64,000 nucleotides of DNA from Pseudomonadota bacterium (GCA_018240745.1 JAFEFF010000201.1:62001-126000); one strand, 5' to 3'. Counted from the stretch's first letter, positions 44,801 to 53,617 are shown. Notes: a model not told the origin generated them from the sequence alone. Numbers and translations are program-made.

Positions 44801-46034
44801 TGAGCTTGCCGTTGCGGTCCATGCCGAGCTTGGCCGAGATCGCGACCGGTCCGGGCGGCGGCGCCTTGTCGCCCAGCATCGGCAGGGCGACGTCCTGCGC
44901 ACTGCCCTTGAGCGTCGCGGTGACCTGCGGCTTGTCCGCCAGGCCCGATCCGGTCGCCTGCACATCGAGCTGAAGCGCGCTCCACTGCGCACCGCCGGCG
45001 AGATCGCTCAGCGGCCCCGATTCGGCCGTGCGGAGGTTGGCGACGGCATCGAGCTTGTCGGCCTTCGTGTCGTACTTGCCCGTGGCGTCGAGTTGAGCGG
45101 GGCCGATCTTCAGCCTGCCCTGTTTCACGACAACGAGCCCGGCATCGTCGACCGTTGCCTCGCCATTCAAAGTCGCGGGCGACCGCAACAGCCGCGCAAT
45201 CGGACTGTCCGGCAGGCCGGGTCCGACGACGCTGAGCGCGGTCGTGATCGCGATGGCGGCATCCTGGCGTTGCCAGTGGACGTTGCCGGTCGAGTTGACC
45301 GCGTCGCCCGCCGCGGCGACCAATTCGGCCGCGCCAGCGCTGCGATCGCCCTTGGCGGTGAGCTTGAGCGACATGCGCTCGAGATCGGGCCGGCCGATCA
45401 GCGCCGCCACCACGCCGCCCCTGGTCGATTCCTCCGCCGTGATCTGCCCGTCGACCGAGAAGCGATCGAGGCTGAAGCCGAGATCGGCGGCAAGGCGCGC
45501 GGTCGGACCGTCGGTGCGGTCCATCTCGAGCTTGAGATGGCTCGCCGAGCCGTCGGCCGTCAGCAGGCCCGAGCCTGCGAGCTTCCAGCGCGAATCGACG
45601 CCGCCCAGTGCCGCGCCGACATGCAGGTCGTCGACCGACAGGGCGCGGAGATCGACGCCGACCGGAATGCCGAAGCTGCCGGACGACGATGACGAGGCTT
45701 TCTCCTCCGACGGCAGCGGCGGCCGCACCACGTCGATCTTCGCCGCCCGCAGCTCCTCGACCCACACGCGGCCGCTGAACAGCGAGGCAAACGACCAGCG
45801 TACGCGGGCGCCGTCGAGCGAGAGCCAGACGCCCTGCTTGTCGCGCAGCTCGATGCGCTCGACCTGCACGTCCGTCGGGATGAAGCCACCGAGGCCCGAA
45901 ACCGACAGATCGCTCGAAGACGCCAGATGCGCCACGGTGCGCAGGCCGGCCGGCGTCTGCAGCAGCACGAACAGCGTCACCAGCGCGAGAACGAACCCGC
46001 CTACCGTCCAGCCGAGGATCCGCAGCCAGCGCAT
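41853..46034 (-). CDS. tamB: Translocation and assembly module inner membrane subunit TamB
   Basis: This 1393-residue protein has an N-terminal membrane anchor (GFVLALVTLFVLLQ) and a very long repetitive beta-rich AsmA-like stretch; the C-terminal TamB/DUF490 domain carries PSLPQDEVMAMLLFGKPSSS and ends VGVKMEWDY. It spans the periplasm as a beta-taco bridge with TamA and moves lipids to, or assembles proteins in, the outer membrane. Length is typical for TamB (1200-1400). Its ATG shares one base with the tamA stop (TGATG), so translation is coupled. Confidence 0.93.
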   Translation of the reverse strand: MRWLRILGWTVGGFVLALVTLFVLLQTPAGLRTVAHLASSSDLSVSGLGGFIPTDVQVERIELRDKQGVWLSLDGARVRWSFASLFSGRVWVEELRAAKIDVVRPPLPSEEKASSSSSGSFGIPVGVDLRALSVDDLHVGAALGGVDSRWKLAGSGLLTADGSASHLKLEMDRTDGPTARLAADLGFSLDRFSVDGQITAEESTRGGVVAALIGRPDLERMSLKLTAKGDRSAGAAELVAAAGDAVNSTGNVHWQRQDAAIAITTALSVVGPGLPDSPIARLLRSPATLNGEATVDDAGLVVVKQGRLKIGPAQLDATGKYDTKADKLDAVANLRTAESGPLSDLAGGAQWSALQLDVQATGSGLADKPQVTATLKGSAQDVALPMLGDKAPPPGPVAISAKLGMDRNGKLTIDGLDATTALANLKGGGSYLPSTEAADGRITLEVPELAAFSKLANLPLGGRGHIELTASHDKDGQKAGWQGSLDELTLDGVPPGLLQESLKLSGAAALRPDRAWRLDKVAMASPGFAFEMSGTGRDRTGSIDMTLKLPKLGVLQPDVGGSAEAAGKLMMTPTGGDLQLTVNTTDLSRGGIASKKLALMLDTALEGDAVHGRLKAEGDLANQPVALEGQFARNADGGIQVPNLKGSWASANVDFANLAVTPSGATGHGHLTFAKLEDLAPLVGTALAGAIDLDIATEPDNAGKVKVTLRGDNLRSGATGVQSLQLDATVADPMGVAAADASLKADGLSGISDLRRATVTVKGDTKAFDATVAVAGAVTDANLAARIEPSPDEIKVALQKFDGRYQGIPIALASPTQARVMGARVTIDPTGLRLGGGTVRLSGVVDPADSNLTVDVSGLPLSLADRFAPGTNLEGSLQAKAQVNGALANPRVQASYSLSGVRVKRPETALLPALALQGTASMADRQASVDARLSAGAGTNLTIRGKGSPSGQAQVTLGGSIDIAPFSPALGLSVRNVRGTVRPDLTVNIDGQTITGSGTVSLTGATLSLPASGMQLSGGEGLISLQGDTLQIQRLRFQTARNGTIDVTGSARLDPAQGFPVDLAVNAQRALLVSRPDLVASISSNIKINGSTLNGFDVTGPVTIDRAELSIAASQTASYPTVPVTEINGTTKPDAATAPPSPPPTPVGPREPANNGVRLALNVQAPQAVFVRGRGLDAEVGGQFTVTGDPSAPAVLGNLTLRRGDFNLMGHRLTFTRGNVSLMTATTIDPLLDFAATTTVQSTTIEVDITGSSRAPKIELTSSPSLPQDEVMAMLLFGKPSSSLSPMEVLSAAQALAELTGKGGGGALGRLRGSLGLDQLSINSGGGASNAGTTSVEGGRYVAPGVYVGARQGASADSSRAVVEWEVFKHTKVEGDIGADSNGKVGVKMEWDY

Positions 46035-47896
46035 CAGAAGGCCTGCCCGATGCTGACATAGATTCCGAACGGAGCATCGCCGTCGCGCTTGTTGAGCGGG
46101 AAGCCGACATCGAGCCGCGCCGGACCGAAGCCGGTATAGTAGCGCACACCGACGCCCGCGCCGAGTCGCGGCGCGAATTGCGAGAAGTTCGGCACCGTGT
46201 CGGTATAGGCGCTGCCGGCATCGACGAACGCTACCGCACCGAACGACTTGCCGATGCGCTGGCGGAACTCGAGGCTCGCCTCGACCAGGCTCGCGCCGCC
46301 CAGCGGATTGTTGAAGGCGTCGCGCGGGCCTGCGCTCTGATAGGCGAAGCCGCGCACCGAGCCGCCGCCGCCGGCATAGAACAGCTTGTCGAAGGGGATG
46401 TTGGCGTTGGTCCCGCCGGGAATCGTGCCGAATGCTGCGCGGCCGGCCAGTACCGAGCGACCGTCGCCGCCGATATCCGCATAGGCCGTGCCGACCAGCT
46501 TCAGGATGGCGAACAGATTGCCACTATGGGTGAGGTCGGCGTAGGGCGTGGCGTTCAGGGTAAAGCGGTAGCCCCGCGTCGGGTCGACGTCGCTGTTGGC
46601 CTCGTTGAGGATCACCTGCGCGGGCAGGCCGACCAGCTGATAGTAGTTCCAGATGCCGTAACGCTGGATCTGGGAAGCCTCGCCGTACACGCCGGCTTTC
46701 ACCCGCCAGTGCGGATCGAGGATGCGATCGAGGCCGAACGCCAACGTCACCGCCTTGCGGTGGTAGGCATCATAGATCTCGTTCACCGCCGCGGCATTGA
46801 TCGTCGCGTCCTGCTGCTTCAGCCACCAGTCGGGCTTGCGGAAGTCGGCCTTGATGCCATAGCCGAAATCCTGTGCGAACGTTCCCTCGCCGATGTGGTT
46901 GACCTCGGCCGACAGCCGCAGGCTCTCGGCCTCGCCAAACAGGTTGCGATGCAGCCAGTAGCCGTTCACCGCGAAGCCGCGCTGCGTTTCGTAGCTGGCG
47001 CCGAAGCCGATCGTGCGCGCCGGCCGGTCGGTCAGGCTGACGTCGATCGGCAGCTCGCCGTTGGGGTCGAGCGCCGTCGCCTCCTTGATGCGCACCGCGT
47101 TGAACACGCCGAGCGAGGTCAGCCGATCGCGCAGCGCATTGACGTTGGCCGGCTTGTACGGGTCGCCCTGCTCGAACGGCACGCGGCGCTGCAGGTAGAC
47201 GATGTCGACTTTCTCGGTCCCCGAGAATCGCACGGGGCCCATGCGCGCCAGCGGCCCCTGTTCCACGGTGTAGGTGACATGCGCCTCGCGCGTGGCGTGG
47301 TCGATCAGCACCTCCTTGCGCGCGACAGCGGCCAGCGCAAAGCCGCGGTCCCGGATCTGGCCCAGGATCTCGTCCTGGGTCGCCAGGATCGCCGCCGCAT
47401 CGGCGGGCTTGCCGGGCGCCAGGGTGAGCTTGCTGCGGTCGAGCCCGGGATAGCCGACGATGTCCGGCGGACCCTGGATCTCGATGTCGACCACCTTGTA
47501 GATCGGGCCGGTCGCCACATCGATCTTGAAGGCGGTCTTCTCGGACTCCGGCTGGCGCTCGATGGCGTCCAGCGCATTCGCATCCTCGACCGGCTGGCCG
47601 TTCACCGTCGCCGTCACTCGCGCGTCGTAGTAGCCGCGCGAGCGCAGCGCCGTGGCGACCCGGGCGCGGCGGGCCTGGGCGCCCTGCAGCAAGGCAAGAC
47701 TGTCGCCGGTCAGCGGCTGGTCCTTGTCGAGGTCCTCCATGAGCGTCTTCAGCTCGTCCGACATCTCCTGGTCCCCGACCACCGTGAGATTGACCTCGGC
47801 CGTGCGCGCAAACGCGCTGCTTGCGGCGAAGCAGGCCACCGCCGTGCAGACGACCAGCAGACGGCGCAGCTGGTTACTCAAGGGCCCGCCAAGCAT
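46034..47896 (-). CDS. tamA: Outer membrane assembly protein TamA (BamA/Omp85 family)
   Basis: This 620-residue Omp85 protein has a signal peptide (AVACFAASSAFAR), about three POTRA domains (~30-270, with GPIYKVVDIEIQG and GPLARMGPVRFSG) and a 16-strand barrel (~285-620) holding FAYQSAGPRDAFNNPLGG. The barrel ends YVSIGQAF with the C-terminal aromatic signal. It works with TamB in outer membrane protein insertion or lipid transport. The frame is clean and the first ATG at 47896 begins the leader. Confidence 0.93.
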   Translation of the reverse strand: MLGGPLSNQLRRLLVVCTAVACFAASSAFARTAEVNLTVVGDQEMSDELKTLMEDLDKDQPLTGDSLALLQGAQARRARVATALRSRGYYDARVTATVNGQPVEDANALDAIERQPESEKTAFKIDVATGPIYKVVDIEIQGPPDIVGYPGLDRSKLTLAPGKPADAAAILATQDEILGQIRDRGFALAAVARKEVLIDHATREAHVTYTVEQGPLARMGPVRFSGTEKVDIVYLQRRVPFEQGDPYKPANVNALRDRLTSLGVFNAVRIKEATALDPNGELPIDVSLTDRPARTIGFGASYETQRGFAVNGYWLHRNLFGEAESLRLSAEVNHIGEGTFAQDFGYGIKADFRKPDWWLKQQDATINAAAVNEIYDAYHRKAVTLAFGLDRILDPHWRVKAGVYGEASQIQRYGIWNYYQLVGLPAQVILNEANSDVDPTRGYRFTLNATPYADLTHSGNLFAILKLVGTAYADIGGDGRSVLAGRAAFGTIPGGTNANIPFDKLFYAGGGGSVRGFAYQSAGPRDAFNNPLGGASLVEASLEFRQRIGKSFGAVAFVDAGSAYTDTVPNFSQFAPRLGAGVGVRYYTGFGPARLDVGFPLNKRDGDAPFGIYVSIGQAF

Positions 47897-47938
47897 CGGA
47901 TCAGTATGGAAGAAACGCCAGAAAGTGCGAGAAGATGC

Positions 47939-48781
47939 TTATCCAACACGCAGCAATCTCAGTCGGGGGTCGAGCAAATCTCGCAGGCCGTCGCCCAGCA
48001 TGTTCAGGCCCAGGACGGCCAATGCCACGGCCAGTCCGGGCCAGAGCGCCAGCTCGGGGTCCTGGAAAATGTAGGTTTGCGCATCGCGCAGCATACGGCC
48101 CCAGGACGGGACCGGCGGTTGCGCCCCCAAACCGAGGTAGGACAGGCCCGCCTCGGCCAGGATCGCGACGGCGAACTGAATGGTTGCCTGCACAATGAGC
48201 ACGCTCATGACGTTGGGCAGGACGTGCCGCATGGTGATACCGAAGGGTCCGCGGCCCATGGCCGCCGCAGCCCTGACGAAATCGCGACTCCAGAGTGCCA
48301 GGGCGGCACCGCGAGTGACCCGGGCGAATACAGGCACATTGAAGATGGCGATGGCGAGGATGGCGTTGCGCGCGCTCGCCCCCAGCACCGAGGTGATCAG
48401 GATCGCGATCAGCACCGCCGGGAAGGCGAAGATCAGGTCCGAGGTGCGCGACAGCGCCTCGTCCACCCAGCCGCCGCGCGCCGCCGCCCAGGCGCCGAGC
48501 GCCACGCCCGCCGACATGCCGAGCGCAACGGCGATCAGCCCGACCGTGATCGAGACCTGCGCACCGACCATGATGCGCGAGAGCACGTCGCGGCCGAGAT
48601 GGTCGGTGCCGAGCCAGTGCTGCGCCGACGATGGCTGCAGCTTGAGGCGCATGGCGAGATCGTCGGGGGGCCAGGGAGTCCAGCAGACCGACACCAGCGC
48701 GGTGCCGGCGAACAGCAGCAGCAGCACGGCACCGGTCTGGAAGCCGACGTGGCGGCGCGCGCGGGCCAGGAAGCCGCTCAC
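47939..48781 (-). CDS. Dipeptide/oligopeptide ABC permease, DppC-like
   Basis: This 280-residue permease has an N-terminal helix, then HWLGTDHLGRDVLSRIM (the DppC hallmark), and an EAA-type loop in FVRAAAAMGRGPFGITMRHV. It has five to six helices. Together with the DppB-like gene it forms a channel for peptides, nickel or opine-like solutes. GTG start 10 nt after the DppB-like stop. No DppD/DppF ATPase genes occur here. Confidence 0.92.
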   Translation of the reverse strand: MSGFLARARRHVGFQTGAVLLLLFAGTALVSVCWTPWPPDDLAMRLKLQPSSAQHWLGTDHLGRDVLSRIMVGAQVSITVGLIAVALGMSAGVALGAWAAARGGWVDEALSRTSDLIFAFPAVLIAILITSVLGASARNAILAIAIFNVPVFARVTRGAALALWSRDFVRAAAAMGRGPFGITMRHVLPNVMSVLIVQATIQFAVAILAEAGLSYLGLGAQPPVPSWGRMLRDAQTYIFQDPELALWPGLAVALAVLGLNMLGDGLRDLLDPRLRLLRVG

Positions 48782-48791
48782 GACGCGGCCC

Positions 48792-49739
48792 TCATGCCGC
48801 GATCCGGGGGCGCGGATCGAGCAGCACGTAGGCGAGATCGACCAGCAGGTTCACGAGCAGCACCAGGATGGTGAACAGGATCACCACGTTCTTGATGACG
48901 ATCAGGTCGCGGTTGTTGATCGAGTCGTACACGAGCTGGCCGATGCCGGGCAGGCGGAAGACGCTTTCGATGATCACCGCGCCGGCGATCAGGAAGCCCG
49001 CGATCAAGCCGGCCACCGTCGTCACCGGAATGAGCGCGTTGCGGAGCGCGTGCCGGAACAGCACCCTGCTCTCCGGCGCGCCCTTGGCGCGGGCGGTACG
49101 GACGTAATCCTCGCGCAGCGTATCGAGCATCGCCGAGCGGGTGACGCGCGTGAGGATCGCGATCTCACCGAGCGACAGCGCGAGCCCGGGCAGGATCAGC
49201 GCGTCGACCGAGCCCAGCGGGTCCTGCCGCCAGCCGGGAAAGCCGCCGGCCGGGAAGATCTGCCAGGTCACGGCGAAAGCCAGCACCAGCAGGATGCCGA
49301 ACCAGAAGTTCGGGATCGAGATGCCGATCTGGGTGAACCCCATCACGCCCCAATCGCCGACCGTGCCGTGCTTCCATGCGGCGAACACGCCGAGCGGAAC
49401 AGCGGCCAGCATCGCCCACACCAGCGCCAGCGCGCCGAGCGGCAGGGTGACCGCCAGGCGATCGCCGATCAGCTTGGCGACCGACGTGCCATAGGCGTGG
49501 CTGCTGCCGAGATCGAGGCTCAGCAGCCCGCCGATCCAGTGCAGGTAGCGGATCATCAGCGGCTGGTCGAAGCCGTACTGCGCGCGCATCGCCGCCAGCG
49601 TGTCCGGCCGCGCATCCGTGCCCAGCATCACCAGCGCCGGATCGCCGGGCAGGACCTCGACGATCGCAAAGACGACGACCGTCGCCAGCGCGAGGGTGAC
49701 CAGCGCGGCGGCGAGACGGCGGGTGATGAAGTCGAGCAT
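48792..49739 (-). CDS. Dipeptide/oligopeptide ABC permease, DppB-like
   Basis: This 315-residue permease has LGSSHAYGTSVAKLIGDRL and the EAA loop DYVRTARAKGAPESRVLFRH, both standard for DppB. The ATG at 49739 gives the typical MLDFITRRL start. It lies between the palindromic intergenic repeat and the DppC-like gene, and is downstream of the binding-protein gene on the same strand. Confidence 0.92.
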   Translation of the reverse strand: MLDFITRRLAAALVTLALATVVVFAIVEVLPGDPALVMLGTDARPDTLAAMRAQYGFDQPLMIRYLHWIGGLLSLDLGSSHAYGTSVAKLIGDRLAVTLPLGALALVWAMLAAVPLGVFAAWKHGTVGDWGVMGFTQIGISIPNFWFGILLVLAFAVTWQIFPAGGFPGWRQDPLGSVDALILPGLALSLGEIAILTRVTRSAMLDTLREDYVRTARAKGAPESRVLFRHALRNALIPVTTVAGLIAGFLIAGAVIIESVFRLPGIGQLVYDSINNRDLIVIKNVVILFTILVLLVNLLVDLAYVLLDPRPRIAA

Positions 49740-49746
49740 CAGTCTC

Positions 49747-49864
49747 GCCCTCCCCCGTCTTCGGGGGAGGTGGCGCGGTAATCCGCGACGGAGGGGGGCG
49801 TGCGCCTCATGACCCCCTCCGTCAGCGTATGACGCTGACACCTCCCCCGAAGGCGGGGGAGGGC
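49747..49864. repeat. Large nested palindromic intergenic repeat
   Basis: A 118-bp element made of nested inverted repeats: GCCCTCCCCCG (49747-49757) with CGGGGGAGGGC (49854-49864); CTTCGGGGGAGGTG (49759-49772) with CACCTCCCCCGAAG (49839-49852); GACGGAGGGGG (49787-49797) with CCCCCTCCGTC (49813-49823). It occupies the gap between the binding-protein stop and the DppB-like start. Its sub-motifs recur in the element at 56836-57014. Confidence 0.92.
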
Positions 49865-49872
49865 AAGCGGCA

Positions 49873-51378
49873 TTACTTCCAAGAAACACCCGTGAGATCG
49901 GTCGCAGGCGTGGGCGAGTTCTCCCACATGCCTTGCAGCTCCTTGCGCCAGACACCGATCTTGGCGAGCTGGTAGAGGTAGCCGTTCACCGCATCCCTGG
50001 CGATGATGCGCTGGCAATCCTTCAGGAGCTCGTCGCGCTTGGCGAAGTCGGTCGCGGCGAGGACCTCGCGCCACTTGGCCTTGAACTCGGCCGAGTTGTA
50101 GTTCCAGTAGTAGCCGTCGCGCGCATAGCGATCGATGTCGTTGGCCTCGGTGTGCGCCACGATCGACAGGTCGTAGTTGCGCTCCTTGAACACCTCGGAG
50201 AGCCACTGCGGCCACTGGAGCTGCACGATCGACACCTTGATGCCGATCTTGCCGAGCTGGCTCACGATCACCTCGCCGGCGCGCTGGGCGTAGCCGACCG
50301 GCGGCAGCTTCAACACGGCCTCGAAGCCGTTCGGATGGCCGGCCTCGGCGAGCAGCGCCTTGCCCTTGGCGATGTCGAACGGATAGGTCTTGGTCAGGTC
50401 GATATAGGCCTTGTTGTGCGGGGCGAAGTGGCTGCCGATCGGCGTGCCGTAGCCCGACTCCGCATCGATCAGCTCCGAGCGGTTGATGGCGTGGGCCATC
50501 GCCTGGCGCACCTTGAGATTGTCGAACGGCTTCTTGCCGTTGTTGGTGGCGAGGATGACCTCGCCCTCGGTCGTGCCGACCACGACGGCGAAGCGGCTGT
50601 CCTTCTTCAGCCGCTCCACCAGCTCGGGCGCCTGGAAGCCCGGGAAGGTGTCGACGTCGCCGGCGAGCAGCGCGCTCACCTGTGCCGAGGGATCCTTCAC
50701 CACCTTGAAGATCGCCGTGTTGAGCTTGATCGAGGCGGCGTCGCGGAACGTCGATGCCTTCACCAGCGTGATCGAATCGCCTTCCTTGCGCTCCTTGAAC
50801 ATGAAGGCGCCGGTGCCGACGGGATGCTTGTCGTTGGTCGCGGCCGACTTGGGATGCTGGATCGCCGCGTCGCACAGCGCGATGTTGTAGAGCAGGTAGG
50901 AGTTCGGCGACTTGAGCGTGATCTTCACAGTGCCCGGATCGACCGCCTCGACCGTCGAGATGTCGGTGTAGAGCGACTTCGCCGGCACCGTCGAGTCGGC
51001 GGCGAACAGCCGGTCGATCGCGAACTTCACCACCGAGGCGTCGAGCGCCTCGCCGTCGTGGAACTTCACGCCGGAACGGAGCTTGAACGTGTAGACCAGG
51101 CCATCCGGCGAGATGGTCCAGCTCTCGGCCAGGCCCGGGATGATCGCGCCGGTCCGGTCGATGCGGGCCAGACTCTCGAAAATATTCTGGTAGGTGATCT
51201 CGCGGATCGCGGCGGCCGCATTCTTGTTGGGATCGAGCACCGGCGGCTCGAGCGAGATGCCGATCACCACCTTGTCCTTCGCCTGCGCCCAGGCCTCGGG
51301 GCCGAACGCCGGGAACACCGCGAACGCGCCCGCAGCGCCCATCAGATGGCGGCGTGAAATGCTCAAGAATCCCTCCAT
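49873..51378 (-). CDS. Dipeptide-type ABC solute-binding protein (family 5)
   Basis: This 501-residue periplasmic protein has a leader with SRRHLMGAAGAFAVFPAF (twin-arginine-like), then the family 5 features SLEPPVLDPNKNAAAAIREI, IPGLAESWTISPDGLVYTFKLR and VKFHDGEALDASVVKF. Such proteins bind di/oligopeptides, opines, nickel or glutathione. It delivers substrate to the two downstream permeases. The ATG at 51378 has GGGA (AGGGATTC) within a few bases after the start only, so the site is judged by the leader. The long open frame beyond it overlaps the next gene. Confidence 0.92.
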   Translation of the reverse strand: MEGFLSISRRHLMGAAGAFAVFPAFGPEAWAQAKDKVVIGISLEPPVLDPNKNAAAAIREITYQNIFESLARIDRTGAIIPGLAESWTISPDGLVYTFKLRSGVKFHDGEALDASVVKFAIDRLFAADSTVPAKSLYTDISTVEAVDPGTVKITLKSPNSYLLYNIALCDAAIQHPKSAATNDKHPVGTGAFMFKERKEGDSITLVKASTFRDAASIKLNTAIFKVVKDPSAQVSALLAGDVDTFPGFQAPELVERLKKDSRFAVVVGTTEGEVILATNNGKKPFDNLKVRQAMAHAINRSELIDAESGYGTPIGSHFAPHNKAYIDLTKTYPFDIAKGKALLAEAGHPNGFEAVLKLPPVGYAQRAGEVIVSQLGKIGIKVSIVQLQWPQWLSEVFKERNYDLSIVAHTEANDIDRYARDGYYWNYNSAEFKAKWREVLAATDFAKRDELLKDCQRIIARDAVNGYLYQLAKIGVWRKELQGMWENSPTPATDLTGVSWK

Positions 51379-51398
51379 GGTCTCCGAACGGGAGCTTA

Positions 51399-52424
51399 TC
51401 AGCGGCCGAACACGTCCCGCCAGCCGCGTGCCGCCCCCAGGCTGGCCGCGTGATAGACCCCGCGCGCCACGGCGCGCGCCAGGCAATCCGCAGCCAGCGT
51501 GCCGAGTTCGCCCAGGCTCAAGGCATCGATCGACAGATCGTGCGTGCCGGTGGCAATGGCGAACACCGTGTCGCCGTCGTGCGGCGTGTGCACCGGCCGG
51601 ATCGAGCGGGCGAGGCCGTCCTGCGCCATCATCGCCAGCCGCTGCGCCGATCCCTTGTCGAGCCGTGCATTGGTAGCGACCACGGCGATGGTCGTATTGG
51701 CGCGCGGATCGCTGCGGGCGGCGTCGGCCGGGTCGTGGGTGAGGTCGGCTCGATCGTGCGAGACTTCGAGCGTGACCTTGTGCGGCGGCGGCGGCAGGCC
51801 ACCGAATTCGTCGCCCTGCTCGAGGGCCCACGCCCAGAACTGAGGCACACCGGCCATGGTCGTGTAGCCGCGCGCATTGACGGCAACCAGCGCGCCGACC
51901 TGGAGGCCCGTCCGCGGATCGACGGCCGATGCCGAACCCAGGCCACCCTTGAGATTTCCCGCCTTCGCCCCCAGTCCGGCGCCGGCATTGCCCAGCGCGA
52001 AGTCGGGCGCCGCGTCGCCGGTCGCCGCGTACGCGAGCTCGCGATAGGGCGGCCAGTCCCAGTCCTTGTCGCCGCCGTTCAGCAGGTCGAACAGGATCGC
52101 CGTCGGCACGATCGGCACGACCGTGCCGCCGACGCCGAGGCCGCGGCCGCGCTCACGCAGCCAGCGCATGATGCCGTCGCTGGCGCCGAGGCCATAGGCC
52201 GAGCCGCCGCTCAAGCAGATCGCATCGACACGGTCGACCGTGCAGGACGGATCGAGCAGATCCGTCTCGCGGCTGCCCGGCGCGCCGCCGCGCACATCGA
52301 CCGAGGCCACGAACGGCCGCTCGCCCAGCACGACCGTGACGCCCGAGCGCAGGCGCGCGTCTTCGGCGTTGCCGACCAGCAGGCCGTCGACGTCGGTGAT
52401 CAGGTTGCGCGGTCCCGGCTTCAT
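51399..52424 (-). CDS. P1-family (S58) peptidase / DmpA-like aminopeptidase
   Basis: This 341-residue enzyme has NLITDVDGLLVGNAEDARLRSGVTVV at the start, LSGGSAYGLGASDG, and the processing region NTTIAVVATNARLDKGSAQRLA where DmpA-type proteins cut themselves to expose a catalytic Thr/Ser. The end has IRPVHTPHDGDTVFAIATG. These hydrolases cleave L-aminopeptides, D-Ala amides or beta-peptides, in the cytoplasm. It starts 2 nt after the rlmI-like stop and lies next to a peptide importer, so a role in using imported peptides is likely but inferred. Confidence 0.9.
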   Translation of the reverse strand: MKPGPRNLITDVDGLLVGNAEDARLRSGVTVVLGERPFVASVDVRGGAPGSRETDLLDPSCTVDRVDAICLSGGSAYGLGASDGIMRWLRERGRGLGVGGTVVPIVPTAILFDLLNGGDKDWDWPPYRELAYAATGDAAPDFALGNAGAGLGAKAGNLKGGLGSASAVDPRTGLQVGALVAVNARGYTTMAGVPQFWAWALEQGDEFGGLPPPPHKVTLEVSHDRADLTHDPADAARSDPRANTTIAVVATNARLDKGSAQRLAMMAQDGLARSIRPVHTPHDGDTVFAIATGTHDLSIDALSLGELGTLAADCLARAVARGVYHAASLGAARGWRDVFGR

Positions 52425-52426
52425 GG

Positions 52427-53617
52427 TCAGTCGAGTTGCAGGGTCAGCGCCTTGAGGTAGGCGGTTTCCGGCAGGTTGGGATGCACCGGATGATCGAGCG
52501 CGGCGCCCGAGCTCTTCAGGATGCGACCGCTCCGCTCGGCATCGCGCAGGCCGCGCTTCACCTGGTCGGCGAAGGCCGGCGGATCCATCAGGTGCGAGCA
52601 CGAGGCGACGAAGAAGAAGCCACCGCGGGCGACCAGCGGCGCCGCCAGCCGCACCAGCTTGCGATAGCCCTGCGCGCCCGTCTTGAGGTCCTTGCGGCTC
52701 TTCACGAAGGCCGGCGGATCGCAGATCACCACGTCGTACTTGCGGGCGTGCTGACCGCCCAGCTTCTCCAGCGCCTCGAAGGCCTCGGCCTTGTCGAACG
52801 ATACGACCTTGTCGACGCCGTTCAGCCTGGCCGCCTGCCGTGCCGCGTCGAGCGCCGCCGCCGAGCGGTCGATGCAGGTGACGGTCTTGGCCCCCTGCTT
52901 CGCCGCCAGCACACCGAAGCCGCCGGAGTAGCTGTAGACGTCGAGGACGTTCGCATCCCTGGCGAGCCAGGCCATGAAGCGGCGGTTGTCGCGCTGGTCG
53001 TAGAACCAGCCGGTCTTCTGGCCTTCCGACAGGTCGGCGACGAACCTGGCATCGTTCTCGACCAGCTCGATCGGCCCGCCATTGCCCTTGGCGACGGCGA
53101 CCTCGCGCTTCAGGCCCTCGAGCTCCCGCACCGGTGAATCGTTCTTGAGCACGATCGTCTTCGGCGACAGCTCGGCCTCGAGCGCCTCGAGCAGCACCGG
53201 CGTCAACGCCTCCATGCCGGCACTGTTGAGCTGCACCACGAGCGCATCGCCGAAGCGGTCGACGATCAGGCCCGGCAGGCCGTCGGCCTCGGCATGGATC
53301 AGCCGGTAGTACGGCACGCCGATCAACCTGTCGCGCAGCGCCGCGGCATTGGCGATGCGCCGGCCGAGGAACAGCGCGTCGACCGTCGCCTCGGGATTGG
53401 AAGTCAGCAGTCGCGCGGCGATCAGCGAGTGCGGGTTGAAGGTGACGAGGCCGAGCGCCTCTCCGCCCGGGGCGCGCAGGATCGCCAGCGAGCCCGGCGG
53501 GATCGCCTTGCTCTCGGCGTCCATCAGGATCTCGTTCGAGAAGGCCCATGGATGCCCGGCCCGCACCCGGCGGTCCTCGCCCGCGCGCAACAGGACGCTC
53601 GGCAGCTTCTTGGCCAC
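52427..53617 (-). CDS. rlmI: 23S rRNA cytosine-C5 methyltransferase RlmI-like
   Basis: This 396-residue protein has a PUA domain at the N-terminus (KKLPSVLLRAGEDRRVRAGHPWAF), then an EEHUD-like linker and a SAM-dependent Rossmann domain with NVLDVYSYSGGFGVLAA (motif I) and CDPPAF (motif IV), plus the late Cys in FVASCSHLMD. RlmI methylates C1962 of 23S rRNA. The family also has RlmK/L-type members of unclear target, so the position methylated is inferred. It starts at ATG 53617. Confidence 0.9.
   Translation of the reverse strand: MAKKLPSVLLRAGEDRRVRAGHPWAFSNEILMDAESKAIPPGSLAILRAPGGEALGLVTFNPHSLIAARLLTSNPEATVDALFLGRRIANAAALRDRLIGVPYYRLIHAEADGLPGLIVDRFGDALVVQLNSAGMEALTPVLLEALEAELSPKTIVLKNDSPVRELEGLKREVAVAKGNGGPIELVENDARFVADLSEGQKTGWFYDQRDNRRFMAWLARDANVLDVYSYSGGFGVLAAKQGAKTVTCIDRSAAALDAARQAARLNGVDKVVSFDKAEAFEALEKLGGQHARKYDVVICDPPAFVKSRKDLKTGAQGYRKLVRLAAPLVARGGFFFVASCSHLMDPPAFADQVKRGLRDAERSGRILKSSGAALDHPVHPNLPETAYLKALTLQLD

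Noticed and set aside
43284..45692. 802-codon plus-strand frame opposite tamB
   Set aside because: Antisense frame of a GC-rich gene; composition typical of shadow frames.
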